This document shows positions 8,816 through 18,409 of a stretch of DNA of 64,000 nt, in pieces. The DNA lies in assembly GCA_045537695.1 (NCBI GenBank), contig JAZSQB010000038.1:87615-151614 (forward strand), in the 5' to 3' direction. Position 1 is the stretch's first letter. Every line of letters begins with the position of its first letter. Under the pieces are notes generated by a model. It saw only the letters and a program-made list of their open reading frames with translations, was not told where the DNA came from and ran no database searches. Origin of the DNA: RGIG2041 sp045537695 (GTDB taxonomy: Bacteria > Bacillota > Clostridia > UBA1381 > UMGS1253). A program made the translations under genes and the position numbers.

Positions 8816-9939
8816 TTATATTCTCCCTCGATCGTCATTACGTTTTGAATTAAGTTTTCTAAATAGCTGTAGCTTATGCCGGCGCCGTGCGTTTGTGCCT
8901 TTTCGGGGGTGTATTCGTCAAACGGGATGATGCGCATGTTGCGGAAGGCAGGGTTGTAGTGGTTAATCACCGCTTGAAATGTAACGTTTTCAATGCGCTT
9001 TTCATCGCCGCAGGTGACAAAATCAAAGGCAATTGTGCCGCCGACCTGGCTGACCGCCGCTTTTTGCGCGGAAATAAAATTGCCGAGCGAGTAGACCACA
9101 AGCGTGTCACCAATGTACTCCGCCGGCTGTACGGTGTGCGGATGCGTGCCGATAATGACATCGCAACCGGCATCGGCAAGGATTTGCGCGCTTTCGCGCT
9201 GGATAGCATTCGGTGCGTTTTGATATTCCTCGCCCCAATGCACGCAACAGACTACGAAATCCGCGCGTGTTTTGGCTTCTTGAATCTTTGCCGCCATTTG
9301 CACGCAACCGTTTTTATAATCCGCCAGCGGCACCTGATAGGCGCTGTTTGCCGGATGTGCAAAGCCGTTGGTTAAGTAGGTATAGTTTAAAAAGGCGATT
9401 TTGATGCCGTTTTTTTCTACGATTTTGATGATGTCCTCGTCCTTTTTGTGGATGCCGACTGCGGTGACAGACGGATTTTCTGCAAAAAAGGCATACGCAC
9501 TTGCAAGCCCTGCTTCTCCTTTGTCAAACACGTGATTGGTGGCAAGGGAAAACACGTCGAAGCCGAGCGCAATCATATCGCGACCACATTCGTGCGGCGA
9601 GTTAAACAGCGGGTAAGACGAAAGTCCGAGCTCTGTGCCGCCGAGCAAAGTTTCCTGGTTGATATAGGCGATATCTGCCACCGCAATATCGTCTGCGACA
9701 AATTCGTACATCGGCGTAAAATCATAGCCGTTGCCGCCGGCGTATTCGCTGGCGCGCCAGTACACGCTGTCGTGAATTAAATTGTCGCCGACGCCGTAAA
9801 AGGACACGCGCTGTTCTACCGGTGCCGGTGCTTCGGCAGGAATATTTGGTGCCGGCGCCTGCGTTTGTAATGCGTTTTCACAGCCATAGACGGACAGGCA
9901 CAGTAGTATGGTTAAACTAAAGCTTATGTATTTTTTCAT
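8812..9939 (-). CDS. CapA-family (PGA_cap) metallophosphatase-like lipoprotein
   Basis: A 375-residue exported protein with a lipoprotein signal ending in the lipobox LSVYGC (Cys at about 20). The mature part has the CapA calcineurin-like pattern: YGVGDNLIHDS, LATNHVFDKGEAG, HWGEEY and GTHPHTVQ. Members take part in poly-gamma-glutamate capsule handling, but no pgsB/capBC genes are here, so a capsule role is not supported and a cell-surface hydrolase is all that can be said. The ribosome site is GAGGTGA 7 nt before ATG. Its promoter is at 9961-9989. Confidence 0.8.
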   Translation of the reverse strand: MKKYISFSLTILLCLSVYGCENALQTQAPAPNIPAEAPAPVEQRVSFYGVGDNLIHDSVYWRASEYAGGNGYDFTPMYEFVADDIAVADIAYINQETLLGGTELGLSSYPLFNSPHECGRDMIALGFDVFSLATNHVFDKGEAGLASAYAFFAENPSVTAVGIHKKDEDIIKIVEKNGIKIAFLNYTYLTNGFAHPANSAYQVPLADYKNGCVQMAAKIQEAKTRADFVVCCVHWGEEYQNAPNAIQRESAQILADAGCDVIIGTHPHTVQPAEYIGDTLVVYSLGNFISAQKAAVSQVGGTIAFDFVTCGDEKRIENVTFQAVINHYNPAFRNMRIIPFDEYTPEKAQTHGAGISYSYLENLIQNVMTIEGEYK

Positions 9940-9960
9940 CGGGGTTCACCTCGCGTGAAT

Positions 9961-9989
9961 ACTATAGCAGAAAAACAGAGAAAATGCAA
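9961..9989 (-). promoter_or_regulatory. Promoter of the CapA-GNAT pair
   Basis: On the minus strand TTGCAT (9989-9984), 17 nt, TATAGT (9966-9961), 22 nt before the CapA-like start. Confidence 0.6.
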
Positions 9990-10006
9990 CTGTTTGTGAT
10001 TTCCTG

Positions 10007-10033
10007 AAAAAATCCCCCTTTGCGGGGGATTTT
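10007..10033 (-). terminator. Terminator of the MarR-ABC exporter operon
   Basis: A perfect 10-bp stem, AAAATCCCCC (10009-10018) with GGGGGATTTT (10024-10033), 1 bp past the stop of the second ABC gene, with T residues on the minus strand. Confidence 0.85.
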
Positions 10034-10034
10034 C

Positions 10035-11903
10035 TTACTTAAACTGTGAATTGTACAGCGTACTGTAAAAACCGCCCTTTGCCATCAGCTCGTCGTGGTT
10101 GCCCATTTCGGTGATGATGCCGTCCTGCAAGACTAAAATCTTGTCGGCATTCTGGATGGTGGAGAGACGGTGTGCAATGACAAAGCACGTGCGACCACGC
10201 ATCAAATCTGCCATTGCTTCCTGAATTTTGATTTCTGTTCGGGAGTCAACATTGGAGGTCGCTTCGTCCAAAATCAGCATTTCGGAATTGGAAATCATCG
10301 CGCGTGCAATGGTGATAAGCTGGCGCTGTCCCTTGGAGATATTTACGCCGTCATCGGTAAGTACGGTGTCGTAGCCGTCCGGCAGGCTCTCAATGTAGCT
10401 GTCGATACGCGCCGCCTTGGCAGCGGCTTTGACCTCTTCAAGCGTTGCGCCCTCTCTGCCGTAGGCGATATTATCAAAAATACTGCCGTAGAACAGCCAG
10501 GTATCCTGTAGCACCATCGTGTAGGCGTGGCGCAGGGATTTGCGCGTGATATCGCGGATGTCTGTGCCGTCGACGGCGATTTGTCCACTGTTTACATCGT
10601 AGAAGCGCATCAATAGGTTGATAATCGTTGTTTTTCCGGCGCCCGTCGGTCCGACAATCGCAACGGTTTCGCCAGGCTTTGCTGTAAAGGAAATGCCGTG
10701 CAGAATGGTCTTCTCCGGTGTATAGCCAAAGACAACGTCTTTGAATTCCACTTCGCCGGTGGTGTCCTTCAGCTCGATGGCATCTTCTGCATCTGCCGGC
10801 TCCGGATTTTCGTCGATAATTCTGAAAATACGCTCAGCTGCGGAGAAAGCGGATTGCAGTTCGGTTAAGATGTTGGCAAATTCGTTAATCGGACCTGCAA
10901 ACTTTCTGGAATACTGCACGAACTGTGCCACACCGCCGAGGGTGATGAAAAACAGTGTGCCTTCCGGTGCTGTGCCGTTTTGCGAAAGCATATACAAAAT
11001 ACCGCCGAACATCATAATTAAAGAAAGCGATAAATTATTGATAAATCCAACGGCAGGTCCCATAACGCTGCCGTAGTAATCGGAGGTGAAATAGGCATCC
11101 ATCGCGTCGGTATTGCGCGCGTTAAAACGGTCACCGATTTTGTCTTCTCGTTCATATGCCTGAATGGTGCGCAGACCCGTCAGCATTTCTTCGGCGTAGC
11201 CGTTGAGCTCGCCCAATTTGCGCGAGCGCTTCTGAAACAGCGGTCGAACGCGCTTGGAGCGGTATCTTGTAAATAAAATAGCGGTCGGTACGGTAATTGC
11301 AAACACCAAAATCAGCGGCTTTGAAATGTTCCACATAAACATCAGGGAACCGACCACGGTGTAAATACTGGTCATAATTTGCACGAAATCGTGCGAAAGT
11401 GTCATATTCAGCGTATCTATATCGTAAGAAATGCGGCTGATGATATCGCCGGTGGCGTGCGTGTCAAAATAGCCAACCTGCAGCTGCGTCAGTTTTTCAA
11501 ATACCTGCTTGCGCATACGGTAAACGATTTTCTGGCTCAAAAACAGCATCAGTACCGCCAGCGCGTAGGACAGCACTGCCGAAAGAATATAGCAGATCAG
11601 CATACGTACCACGTTGTACCATACCGCATCAAAATCCACGCCGCCGATGCGCGCAATGGCATCAATCGCTTCACCGGAATACTTCGGTCCGAGCAGGGCG
11701 AGCTGATTGGAAAACAGCGTCATCAGCACTGCCGGAATGAACAAATACCAGTAATGCAGAATGTAGCCTATCAGGCGCAAAAGGATGCTTTTCGCTGTCT
11801 TGCGGTCCAGTTTTTGGTTCGGATGAAATTGTTGTCCCTTTTTTGGCGGGTCGCCGCCCATACGGCCGCCCGGTCCGCCGGGTCCCATTGGTCCTCTACT
11901 CAA
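10035..11903 (-). CDS. Heterodimeric ABC exporter subunit with consensus Walker B (BmrD/LmrD-like)
   Basis: Half-transporter of the MsbA/multidrug type: six membrane helices (about 30-350) followed by an ATPase domain. Walker A is GPTGAGKTT (near 418), signature NISKGQRQ, Walker B LILDEATSNVD with the catalytic Glu, and H-loop IAHRLST. The start is taken at TTG 11903 since GGGAGG (11912-11917) is 8 nt away; a GTG at 11912 lies in that ribosome site. A Gly/Pro-rich N-terminus (GPMGPGGPGGRMGG) precedes the first helix. It pairs with the next gene, which it overlaps by 8 bp. The substrate is unknown; drugs or peptides are usual. Confidence 0.9.
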   Translation of the reverse strand: MSRGPMGPGGPGGRMGGDPPKKGQQFHPNQKLDRKTAKSILLRLIGYILHYWYLFIPAVLMTLFSNQLALLGPKYSGEAIDAIARIGGVDFDAVWYNVVRMLICYILSAVLSYALAVLMLFLSQKIVYRMRKQVFEKLTQLQVGYFDTHATGDIISRISYDIDTLNMTLSHDFVQIMTSIYTVVGSLMFMWNISKPLILVFAITVPTAILFTRYRSKRVRPLFQKRSRKLGELNGYAEEMLTGLRTIQAYEREDKIGDRFNARNTDAMDAYFTSDYYGSVMGPAVGFINNLSLSLIMMFGGILYMLSQNGTAPEGTLFFITLGGVAQFVQYSRKFAGPINEFANILTELQSAFSAAERIFRIIDENPEPADAEDAIELKDTTGEVEFKDVVFGYTPEKTILHGISFTAKPGETVAIVGPTGAGKTTIINLLMRFYDVNSGQIAVDGTDIRDITRKSLRHAYTMVLQDTWLFYGSIFDNIAYGREGATLEEVKAAAKAARIDSYIESLPDGYDTVLTDDGVNISKGQRQLITIARAMISNSEMLILDEATSNVDSRTEIKIQEAMADLMRGRTCFVIAHRLSTIQNADKILVLQDGIITEMGNHDELMAKGGFYSTLYNSQFK

Positions 11904-13617
11904 CGAAAGCACCTCCCATCTGCGAATCGCTGATTTCTTTATATTCCGTACAGCTTTCGAGTAATTCTTCGTGTGCGCCGATACCGATGATTCTGCCCTC
12001 GTCGATGACTAAAATGAGGCTGCAGTCCTTGACGGAGCTGACGCGCTGTGCCACGGTAATCAGTGTGGTGTCCTGCATATGCGCCGCGAGTGCCTGGCGC
12101 AGTGCGGCATCGGTTTTATAGTCGAGCGCGGACGAGCTGTCATCCAAAATCAAAATCTGCGGCTTGCCTGCCAGCGCGCGCGAAATCAGCAAACGCTGTT
12201 TCTGACCGCCGGAGATATTGGTGCCGTGCTGCGCGAGCTCGTGTGCGTAACCGTCTGCAAAGTTTTCAATAAAGCTGTCCGCCTGCGCAATCTTGGTTGC
12301 AAGCTGAATCTCTTCGTCGGAAATCTCGCGCCCGAAGCGGATGTTTTCGGCGATGGTGTCCGCGTAGAGAAAATCGTGCTGCTGTGCGGTGCCGAACATC
12401 GCGTAAAAACGCTCTTTGTCAATGGTGCGGATATCTTCACCGTCAATATATATACCGCCGGCGTCTATATCATAGAAACGCAAAAGAAGCTTAATCAGTG
12501 TGGATTTACCCGAGCCGGTTGCGCCGATGATACCGAGCGAGCCGCCCTTCGGGATGGTGAAGCTTATGTCTTCCACGTTGTTTTTCTTGCCATTATATGA
12601 GAAGCGAACATGGTCAAAGACGATGCGCGCGCCTGTTTCGATATCCGGATAAGTCTCTTTTGATTCTACGATGATTTCGTTGTCTGCAACGAGCACTTCC
12701 TCAATACGTGCGGCGGATGCGGCGCATTTGGTGTACATCGTAAACATACGGGTTACTGCCATCAGAGACATGGAAATCTGCGTAAAATACTGCATAAAGG
12801 CAATGATGGTCTCCGGGTCGGAAAGCCCGTTTTGCACTCTGCCGCTTGCCACGGCAATGACCGCAACGCTGCCGATGTTCATAAACATAGTCATAATCGG
12901 GTGTACACTGCCCATAATCACGCCGGCTTTGGTTTCGTGTCCCACGAGTGCGTGGTTGACTGTATCATAACGGCAATGCTCGTAATTCGTTTTGGAGAGC
13001 GCCTTGATGACGCGAATGCCCTGCACATCCTCGCGCACAACGCGCACCATTTTATCTACCGCCGTCTGCACCTTGGTGTAGAGCGGGATACCATTTTTGG
13101 AAATAAAGAAGATGGCACAGAAGGTGACCGGCAAAATGGCGATCATAATGGAGGAAAGGTACGCGTCCATCATTAGGGTGATGGAAATGCCGCCGAGCAG
13201 CATAATCGGTGCGCGTATGCCCATGCGCTGTGCCATACCGACAAAGCGGTGTACATTATATGTATCTGTTGTGATGCGCGACTCTAAAGACGGAATGGTA
13301 AATTTATCCGTCTGCGCGGCGGACAAATGCAGCGTTCTTTCAAATAAGTCCTTGCGCATCGTTTCGGCAAAGCTGCTGGAGGTGCGCGCGGCAATCTGAT
13401 TTGCCCAGATGTTGAGCGCGCTTGCAATTGCAGCACATACAACCATTAAGCCGCCCCAGAAGACAATTTCTGCTACGGATCTGCCGATAACGTTTTTCAG
13501 CACGTGGCTTAAAATCAACGGGAGCATCAGCTCCGAAAGCGTGGCAAGTATTTTAACGATAAAGCCGCCGCCCATTTTTTTGTAGTACGGTTTTAAGTAT
13601 AAAAGCATCGTTTTCAT
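11896..13617 (-). CDS. Heterodimeric ABC exporter subunit with degenerate ATP site (BmrC/LmrC-like)
   Basis: Half-transporter of 573 residues with six membrane helices and an ATPase domain: Walker A GATGSGKST (near 365), signature NISGGQKQR. The Walker B is LILDDSSSALD, with Asp instead of the catalytic Glu, and the H-loop reads VAQRVSS, with Gln instead of His. These are the marks of the non-hydrolysing site in heterodimeric exporters such as TM287/288. It is the first structural gene after the MarR regulator and overlaps it by ATGA. Confidence 0.9.
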   Translation of the reverse strand: MKTMLLYLKPYYKKMGGGFIVKILATLSELMLPLILSHVLKNVIGRSVAEIVFWGGLMVVCAAIASALNIWANQIAARTSSSFAETMRKDLFERTLHLSAAQTDKFTIPSLESRITTDTYNVHRFVGMAQRMGIRAPIMLLGGISITLMMDAYLSSIMIAILPVTFCAIFFISKNGIPLYTKVQTAVDKMVRVVREDVQGIRVIKALSKTNYEHCRYDTVNHALVGHETKAGVIMGSVHPIMTMFMNIGSVAVIAVASGRVQNGLSDPETIIAFMQYFTQISMSLMAVTRMFTMYTKCAASAARIEEVLVADNEIIVESKETYPDIETGARIVFDHVRFSYNGKKNNVEDISFTIPKGGSLGIIGATGSGKSTLIKLLLRFYDIDAGGIYIDGEDIRTIDKERFYAMFGTAQQHDFLYADTIAENIRFGREISDEEIQLATKIAQADSFIENFADGYAHELAQHGTNISGGQKQRLLISRALAGKPQILILDDSSSALDYKTDAALRQALAAHMQDTTLITVAQRVSSVKDCSLILVIDEGRIIGIGAHEELLESCTEYKEISDSQMGGAFVE

Positions 13618-14051
13618 TTTGTCTCGCCTCCTTCTTTGCTGATTTCCTTTGCTTTGGCATAAATTTTATCTAAAACTTCCAGAAAAGCCTGCATTTCTTC
13701 TTCGGGAATACTTTCACAAAGCTGCTGGTTCCACTGCTTTGCAATCTGCACCACTTCGGCTTGGTTTACCAGCATTTTCTCTGTCGGATACACCAGAATC
13801 TGCCGTTTGTCTTCGGTGCTCGGTTTGCGCTCTACATAGCCATTTTGCTCTAAATAGGCAAGATGGCGTGTGACGCTGCTTTTATTCATGCCCAGATGCG
13901 CTCCAATCCTATCCTGTGACATGCCGGGCGTGCGGCAAATCGCAAAGAAATAACTGTGATAAATGCCGGGGAGCTGCACACTGGATTGCTGTGTGCGATA
14001 CTCGCCGGCGCATCTGGCAATGAAGTTGAGTTTTCGCATAAACATTGCCAT
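13614..14051 (-). CDS. MarR-family transcriptional regulator
   Basis: Winged-helix dimeric repressor of 145 residues. The recognition region reads SQDRIGAHLGMNKSSVTRHL followed by the wing ERKPSTEDKRQILVYPTEK. The start is ATG 14051, after AGGTGA; ATG 14045 is also possible, and the longer open frame upstream runs into the promoter. It heads the operon with the two exporter genes, and a perfect palindrome overlaps its own promoter, so it very probably represses itself and the exporter until a ligand is bound. Confidence 0.88.
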   Translation of the reverse strand: MAMFMRKLNFIARCAGEYRTQQSSVQLPGIYHSYFFAICRTPGMSQDRIGAHLGMNKSSVTRHLAYLEQNGYVERKPSTEDKRQILVYPTEKMLVNQAEVVQIAKQWNQQLCESIPEEEMQAFLEVLDKIYAKAKEISKEGGETK

Positions 14052-14067
14052 AAATTCACCTGATTTC

Positions 14068-14093
14068 AAAATAGTTTCATATGAAACTATTTT
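14068..14093. promoter_or_regulatory. MarR operator, perfect 26-bp palindrome
   Basis: The 13-bp arms 14068-14080 and 14081-14093 are exact reverse complements centred on ATAGTTTCAT/ATGAAACTAT. The site covers the -10 element and start point of the regulator's promoter. Confidence 0.85.
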
Positions 14094-14117
14094 AACATAA
14101 AAGTCCGGCAGCGTCAA
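14089..14117 (-). promoter_or_regulatory. Promoter of the marR-ABC operon
   Basis: Minus strand TTGACG (14117-14112), 17 nt, TAAAAT (14094-14089). The -10 lies inside the 26-bp operator. Confidence 0.8.
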
Positions 14118-14208
14118 TAAGTAAAAATCCCCCCCAAAAAAACCTATAATGCTTAGAATGCCTTTCTAGGTAGGATGGTTCAATTTGTGTCTTGGTTTGC
14201 CATAATAC

Positions 14209-14241
14209 AAAAACGGATGTGATTTTAATCACATCCGTTTT
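14209..14241 (-). terminator. Terminator after gyrA
   Basis: Strong stem CGGATGTGAT (14214-14223) with ATCACATCCG (14228-14237), bounded by A and T runs on both sides; 18 bp past the gyrA stop. The symmetry would also allow it to act on the plus strand. Confidence 0.85.
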
Positions 14242-14258
14242 GTATTTACATAATTTGA

Positions 14259-16751
14259 TTATTCTTCTGTTACTTCAGTTTCCGCATCTGCCGTTGTTTC
14301 TTCGCCTTCTTCCACATCCTCTTCACGATCGGTTGCAGCAAGGGATACAATCTTGACATTGTCATTTAGACGCATCAACCGGACGCCCTTGGTCACGCGC
14401 GAGTAGGTGCTGATTTCATCCGTATGCATTCGGATGATAACACCGGCGTCGGTAATGAGCATAATGTCGGTTTCGTCTGTAACGGTGCGGATACCGGCAA
14501 GCTTGCCTGTCTGCTCGGTAATTCTGTAGGTGAGAACACCTTTACCGCCGCGGTTTTGTACCTTGTATTCATCAAACTCGGTCTTTTTACCATAACCATA
14601 TTCGGAAACAACCAACAGCTTTGCATTATCGTCTGCGATACATACGCCGATAACCTTATCGTCACCGCTGAGGCGGATAGCGCGCACGCCGTGTGCCGTT
14701 CTGCCCATAACGCGGGCATCCTCTTCCGCAAAGCGAATTGCCATACCGTTTGCTGTACCGATGATGATTTCCTTTGTGCCGTCGGTTAAGTTTACGGCAA
14801 TGACTTCATCGTTTTCGTCGAGGTTGATGGCTCTAAAACCGTTTTTGCGACTTGTATCGTACTCGGCGAGGATACTGCGCTTGATAACGCCGCTTTTAGT
14901 TACGAACGTAAGATACTGGTCGTCCGTAAACTCACGTAAAGCGATGATTGCATTTACTTTTTCGCCTGCTTCCAGTTCTAAAAGATTTACAATAGCTGTA
15001 CCCTTCGACTGTCTTCCGGCCTCCGGAATCTGATAACCCTTGAGCTTGAACATTCTGCCCTTATTTGTAAAGAACAAAATGTGGTTGTGCGTGGAAGTCG
15101 TCATAATATTTTCCACGAAGTCTGCATCGCGCACCTGCTGGCCCTTGATACCTTTGCCGCCGCGGCGCTGAGAACGGTATGTATCTACCGGAACGCGCTT
15201 AACATAGCCAAAGTGGGTGAGCGTGATAGCAACATCCTCTTCCTCAATCAGATCTTCATCGTCGATATCGTCAAACGATGCGGTAATTTCCGTGCGGCGG
15301 TCGTCACCGTACTTTTCGCGGATGTTATTTAAGTCATCCTTCAAGATGGAAAGCACGAGAGAGTCGTCTGCAAGGACTTCGTTATAGTAGCGGATTGCAT
15401 CCTGCACCTGAATCAACTCGTCGTGAATCTTCTGGCGTTCCAAGCCACTCAAACGACCGAGACGCATGTCGACAATCGCCTGTGCCTGCTCATCGGAGAG
15501 CGAAAAACGCTCCATCAAGAGCTGTTTTGCCTCCGCCACGCCTTCTTTTGCGGAACGGATGGTGTTGATGACTTCGTCAATATGGTCGATGGCAATGTTT
15601 AAGCCGAGCAAAATGTGCTCTCTTTCCAATGCCTTCTTTAAGTTAAACTTCGTTTTGCGGATGATAACATCCTTCTGGAATTCGATATAGTGGTCGAGCA
15701 CTTCACGCAAGTTGAGCAGCTTCGGCTCGGTTACGTTGACAAGTGCAATCATATTTACGCAGAAGCTTTCCTGCAGCTGTGTAAATTTGTAAAGCTGATT
15801 TAAAATGACATTCGCATTTGCATCGCGCTTAATTTCGATAACGATACGCATACCTTCACGGTCGGATTCGTCTCGCACTTCTGCAATGCCTTCCACGCGC
15901 TTGTCTCTCTGCAGCTCGCCGATTTTTTCAACCAACTTTGCCTTGTTGACCTGATACGGAATTTCCGTAACAACAATCTGCTGCTGATTGTTCTTAAGCT
16001 CTTCAATCACTGCACGTGCGCGCATCAAAATTCTGCCGCGGCCGGTATGGTACGCGGAGCGGATGCCGCTTTTGCCCATAATGAGTGCGCCGGTCGGAAA
16101 GTCTGGCCCCTTGATATACTGCATCAACTCATCAATGGTGATATTCGGGTCGTCGATTACGGCGAAAATGCCGTCGATAACCTCGGTTAAGTTGTGCGGC
16201 GGAATATTGGTTGCCATGGCAACGGCAATACCCGAAGAACCGTTTACGAGCAGGTTCGGGAAGCGCGATGTGATCACACACGGCTCCTTGCGGCTGTCGT
16301 CGTAGTTCGGCATAAAGTCAACGGTATCCTTTTCGATATCCGTCAGCATTTCAAGAGAAATCTTGCTCATGCGGGCTTCTGTGTAACGGTAAGCAGCCGG
16401 CGGGTCGCCGTCTACGCTACCGAAGTTACCCTGACCGTCTACAAGCGGATAACGCATAGAGAAATCCTGCGCCAGACGCACGAGTGCATCATATACGGAT
16501 GCGTCACCGTGCGGGTGGTATTTACCGAGCACGTCACCGACGGTTGCGGCACACTTCTTGTATGCCTTATCCGGCGTAAGACCTGCCTCGTGCATGGTAT
16601 ACAGAATACGTCTGTGCACCGGCTTTAAGCCGTCACGCACGTCCGGCAAAGCTCTGCCGATGATAACGCTCATGGCGTACTCCAGGTACGCTTTTTTCAT
16701 TTCTGCCGAAAGCTCACGATCGACAACGGTTTGGTTTTCATAATCAGCCAT
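14259..16751 (-). CDS. gyrA: DNA gyrase subunit A
   Basis: Breakage-reunion subunit of gyrase, which introduces negative supercoils. The 830-residue protein has PDVRDGLKPVHRR near residue 36, the catalytic Tyr123 in AAYRYTEARM, the GyrA box QRRGGKG and a six-bladed C-terminal DNA-wrapping domain, then a Glu/Thr-rich acidic tail. In the quinolone region HPHGDASVYDAL the site matching E. coli Ser83 is Ala84, and the next determinant, Asp88, is kept. gyrB is not beside it; instead gpmI lies 123 bp upstream. The ribosome site is AGGAGG. Confidence 0.97.
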   Translation of the reverse strand: MADYENQTVVDRELSAEMKKAYLEYAMSVIIGRALPDVRDGLKPVHRRILYTMHEAGLTPDKAYKKCAATVGDVLGKYHPHGDASVYDALVRLAQDFSMRYPLVDGQGNFGSVDGDPPAAYRYTEARMSKISLEMLTDIEKDTVDFMPNYDDSRKEPCVITSRFPNLLVNGSSGIAVAMATNIPPHNLTEVIDGIFAVIDDPNITIDELMQYIKGPDFPTGALIMGKSGIRSAYHTGRGRILMRARAVIEELKNNQQQIVVTEIPYQVNKAKLVEKIGELQRDKRVEGIAEVRDESDREGMRIVIEIKRDANANVILNQLYKFTQLQESFCVNMIALVNVTEPKLLNLREVLDHYIEFQKDVIIRKTKFNLKKALEREHILLGLNIAIDHIDEVINTIRSAKEGVAEAKQLLMERFSLSDEQAQAIVDMRLGRLSGLERQKIHDELIQVQDAIRYYNEVLADDSLVLSILKDDLNNIREKYGDDRRTEITASFDDIDDEDLIEEEDVAITLTHFGYVKRVPVDTYRSQRRGGKGIKGQQVRDADFVENIMTTSTHNHILFFTNKGRMFKLKGYQIPEAGRQSKGTAIVNLLELEAGEKVNAIIALREFTDDQYLTFVTKSGVIKRSILAEYDTSRKNGFRAINLDENDEVIAVNLTDGTKEIIIGTANGMAIRFAEEDARVMGRTAHGVRAIRLSGDDKVIGVCIADDNAKLLVVSEYGYGKKTEFDEYKVQNRGGKGVLTYRITEQTGKLAGIRTVTDETDIMLITDAGVIIRMHTDEISTYSRVTKGVRLMRLNDNVKIVSLAATDREEDVEEGEETTADAETEVTEE

Positions 16752-16874
16752 AATTGACCTCCTATACTATGCGGACTCACAACAACGAATCTGTTTTTTG
16801 CTTTCTGTTTTCCGCATTTTGTGATGGGGGGAAGGTGTTCCCGCCGATGTTTCAAAGCCTGAGAGCTTGTTTTT

Positions 16875-18386
16875 TTATCTTACGAGTAAGGATTCGCCGG
16901 TCATTTCTGCCGGCTTTGCAAGACCCATCATATCGAGCAGGGTCGGTGCGATGTCAGCGAGTCTGCCTTCAGCCTTGAGGACACCGTCAAAACCAACCAT
17001 AACCATCGGTACCGGATTGGTGGAGTGCGCTGTTACAACATCGCCGTTATTGTCAAACATTTCATCTGCATTACCGTGGTCAGCGGTTACAAGTGCACAA
17101 CCGCCCATCTTTTCAATGGCAGCGAGTACCTTGCCGAGACATTCGTCTACAGCTTCCACTGCAGCCTTTGCGCAGTCAAAAATGCCTGTATGACCAACCA
17201 TATCGCAGTTTGCGAAGTTAAGCACGATGACATCATACTTACCGGATTCGATGCGTGCAACCGCTTCGTCAGCCACTTCGTAAGCGCTCATTTCCGGCTT
17301 TAAGTCATAGGTTGCAACCTTTGGGGAAGGAATGAGTGCACGATCTTCGCCTTCGGATTCCTTTTCAACGCCGCCATTAAAGAAGAAGGTTACATGCGCA
17401 TATTTCTCTGTTTCTGCGATACGCAGCTGTGTAAGACCGTTTGCGCTGATATATTCGCCAAATGTGTTTGTCAGTGCGGTCGGCTTGAACGCAACGTCTA
17501 CATTCGGCATGGATTTGTCATACTGTGTCATGCAGACATAGTAGAGCGGGAAAAATTCTCTTTCAAAGCCGTCAAAAGCTTCATCAACGAGTGTTCTGGT
17601 AATTTCGCGTGCTCTGTCCGGACGGAAGTTGAAGAAAATCAAACTATCGTTTGCCGCAAGCTTTCTTGCACCGTCGATTACGGTCGGAACAACGAATTCG
17701 TCTGTTACATTCTTTGTATAGGATTCGCGCACTGCCTGTTCTGCGTCTGCAGCATGCTCGCCATCGCCCTTGACGATGGCATCGTATGCCTTTACGACAC
17801 GTTCCCAGCGGTTGTCGCGGTCCATAGCGTAGTAACGACCCATTACAGTTGCGATTTTACCGCAACCGAGCTCGTCGAGCTTTGCCTGGAGCTGTGCGAT
17901 GTAATCTGCGCCGGTGGTCGGGCCTACGTCACGGCCGTCTAAGAAGCAGTGTACATAAACTTCGGAAAGACCTTCGCGCTTTGCCATTTCTAAAATAGCA
18001 AACAAATGTGTTATATGAGAATGTACGCCGCCGTCGGACAAAAGACCGTAAATGTGGAGCGCACTGTTGTTTTCCTTGGCATTGTTTACAGCGTTTTTGA
18101 ACGCTTCATTTTCAAAAAAGTCGCCGTCCTGAATGGATTTGGTGATTCTGGTCAGCTCCTGATATACAATTCTGCCTGCGCCGATGTTGGTATGACCAAC
18201 TTCGGAGTTACCCATCTGACCGTCCGGCAGACCAACGTCCATGCCGCTTGCGTGGATAATATTGTGTGGACATGTAGCCATCAGCTTGTCCATCACCGGT
18301 GTTTTTGCCGCATCAATTGCGGATTGTTTTACATCTTTTGCAATGCCGTAGCCGTCTAAAATAATAAGTGCTGTAGGTTTTTTCAT
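16875..18386 (-). CDS. gpmI: 2,3-bisphosphoglycerate-independent phosphoglycerate mutase
   Basis: Interconverts 3- and 2-phosphoglycerate through a phosphoserine enzyme with two Mn ions. Alkaline-phosphatase-like fold: metal ligand Asp11 in LDGYG and the nucleophile Ser61 in MGNSEVGHTN; later ADHGNADEM and TAHSTNPVP supply further ligands. At 503 residues it is of usual length. Third gene of pgk-tpiA-gpmI, preceded by a stable hairpin at 18410-18447. Confidence 0.96.
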   Translation of the reverse strand: MKKPTALIILDGYGIAKDVKQSAIDAAKTPVMDKLMATCPHNIIHASGMDVGLPDGQMGNSEVGHTNIGAGRIVYQELTRITKSIQDGDFFENEAFKNAVNNAKENNSALHIYGLLSDGGVHSHITHLFAILEMAKREGLSEVYVHCFLDGRDVGPTTGADYIAQLQAKLDELGCGKIATVMGRYYAMDRDNRWERVVKAYDAIVKGDGEHAADAEQAVRESYTKNVTDEFVVPTVIDGARKLAANDSLIFFNFRPDRAREITRTLVDEAFDGFEREFFPLYYVCMTQYDKSMPNVDVAFKPTALTNTFGEYISANGLTQLRIAETEKYAHVTFFFNGGVEKESEGEDRALIPSPKVATYDLKPEMSAYEVADEAVARIESGKYDVIVLNFANCDMVGHTGIFDCAKAAVEAVDECLGKVLAAIEKMGGCALVTADHGNADEMFDNNGDVVTAHSTNPVPMVMVGFDGVLKAEGRLADIAPTLLDMMGLAKPAEMTGESLLVR

Positions 18387-18409
18387 GGTGTTACTCCCTT
18401 TGTAAAATG

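Noticed and set aside
8812..9939. Capsule biosynthesis locus
   Set aside because: CapA alone is common outside capsule loci and no capB, capC or synthetase gene lies nearby.
16752..16874. gyrA promoter or attenuator in the gpmI-gyrA gap
   Set aside because: GGGAA/TTCCC and a distant TGCGGA/TCCGCA pair are present, but no -35/-10 with good spacing and no T run were found.
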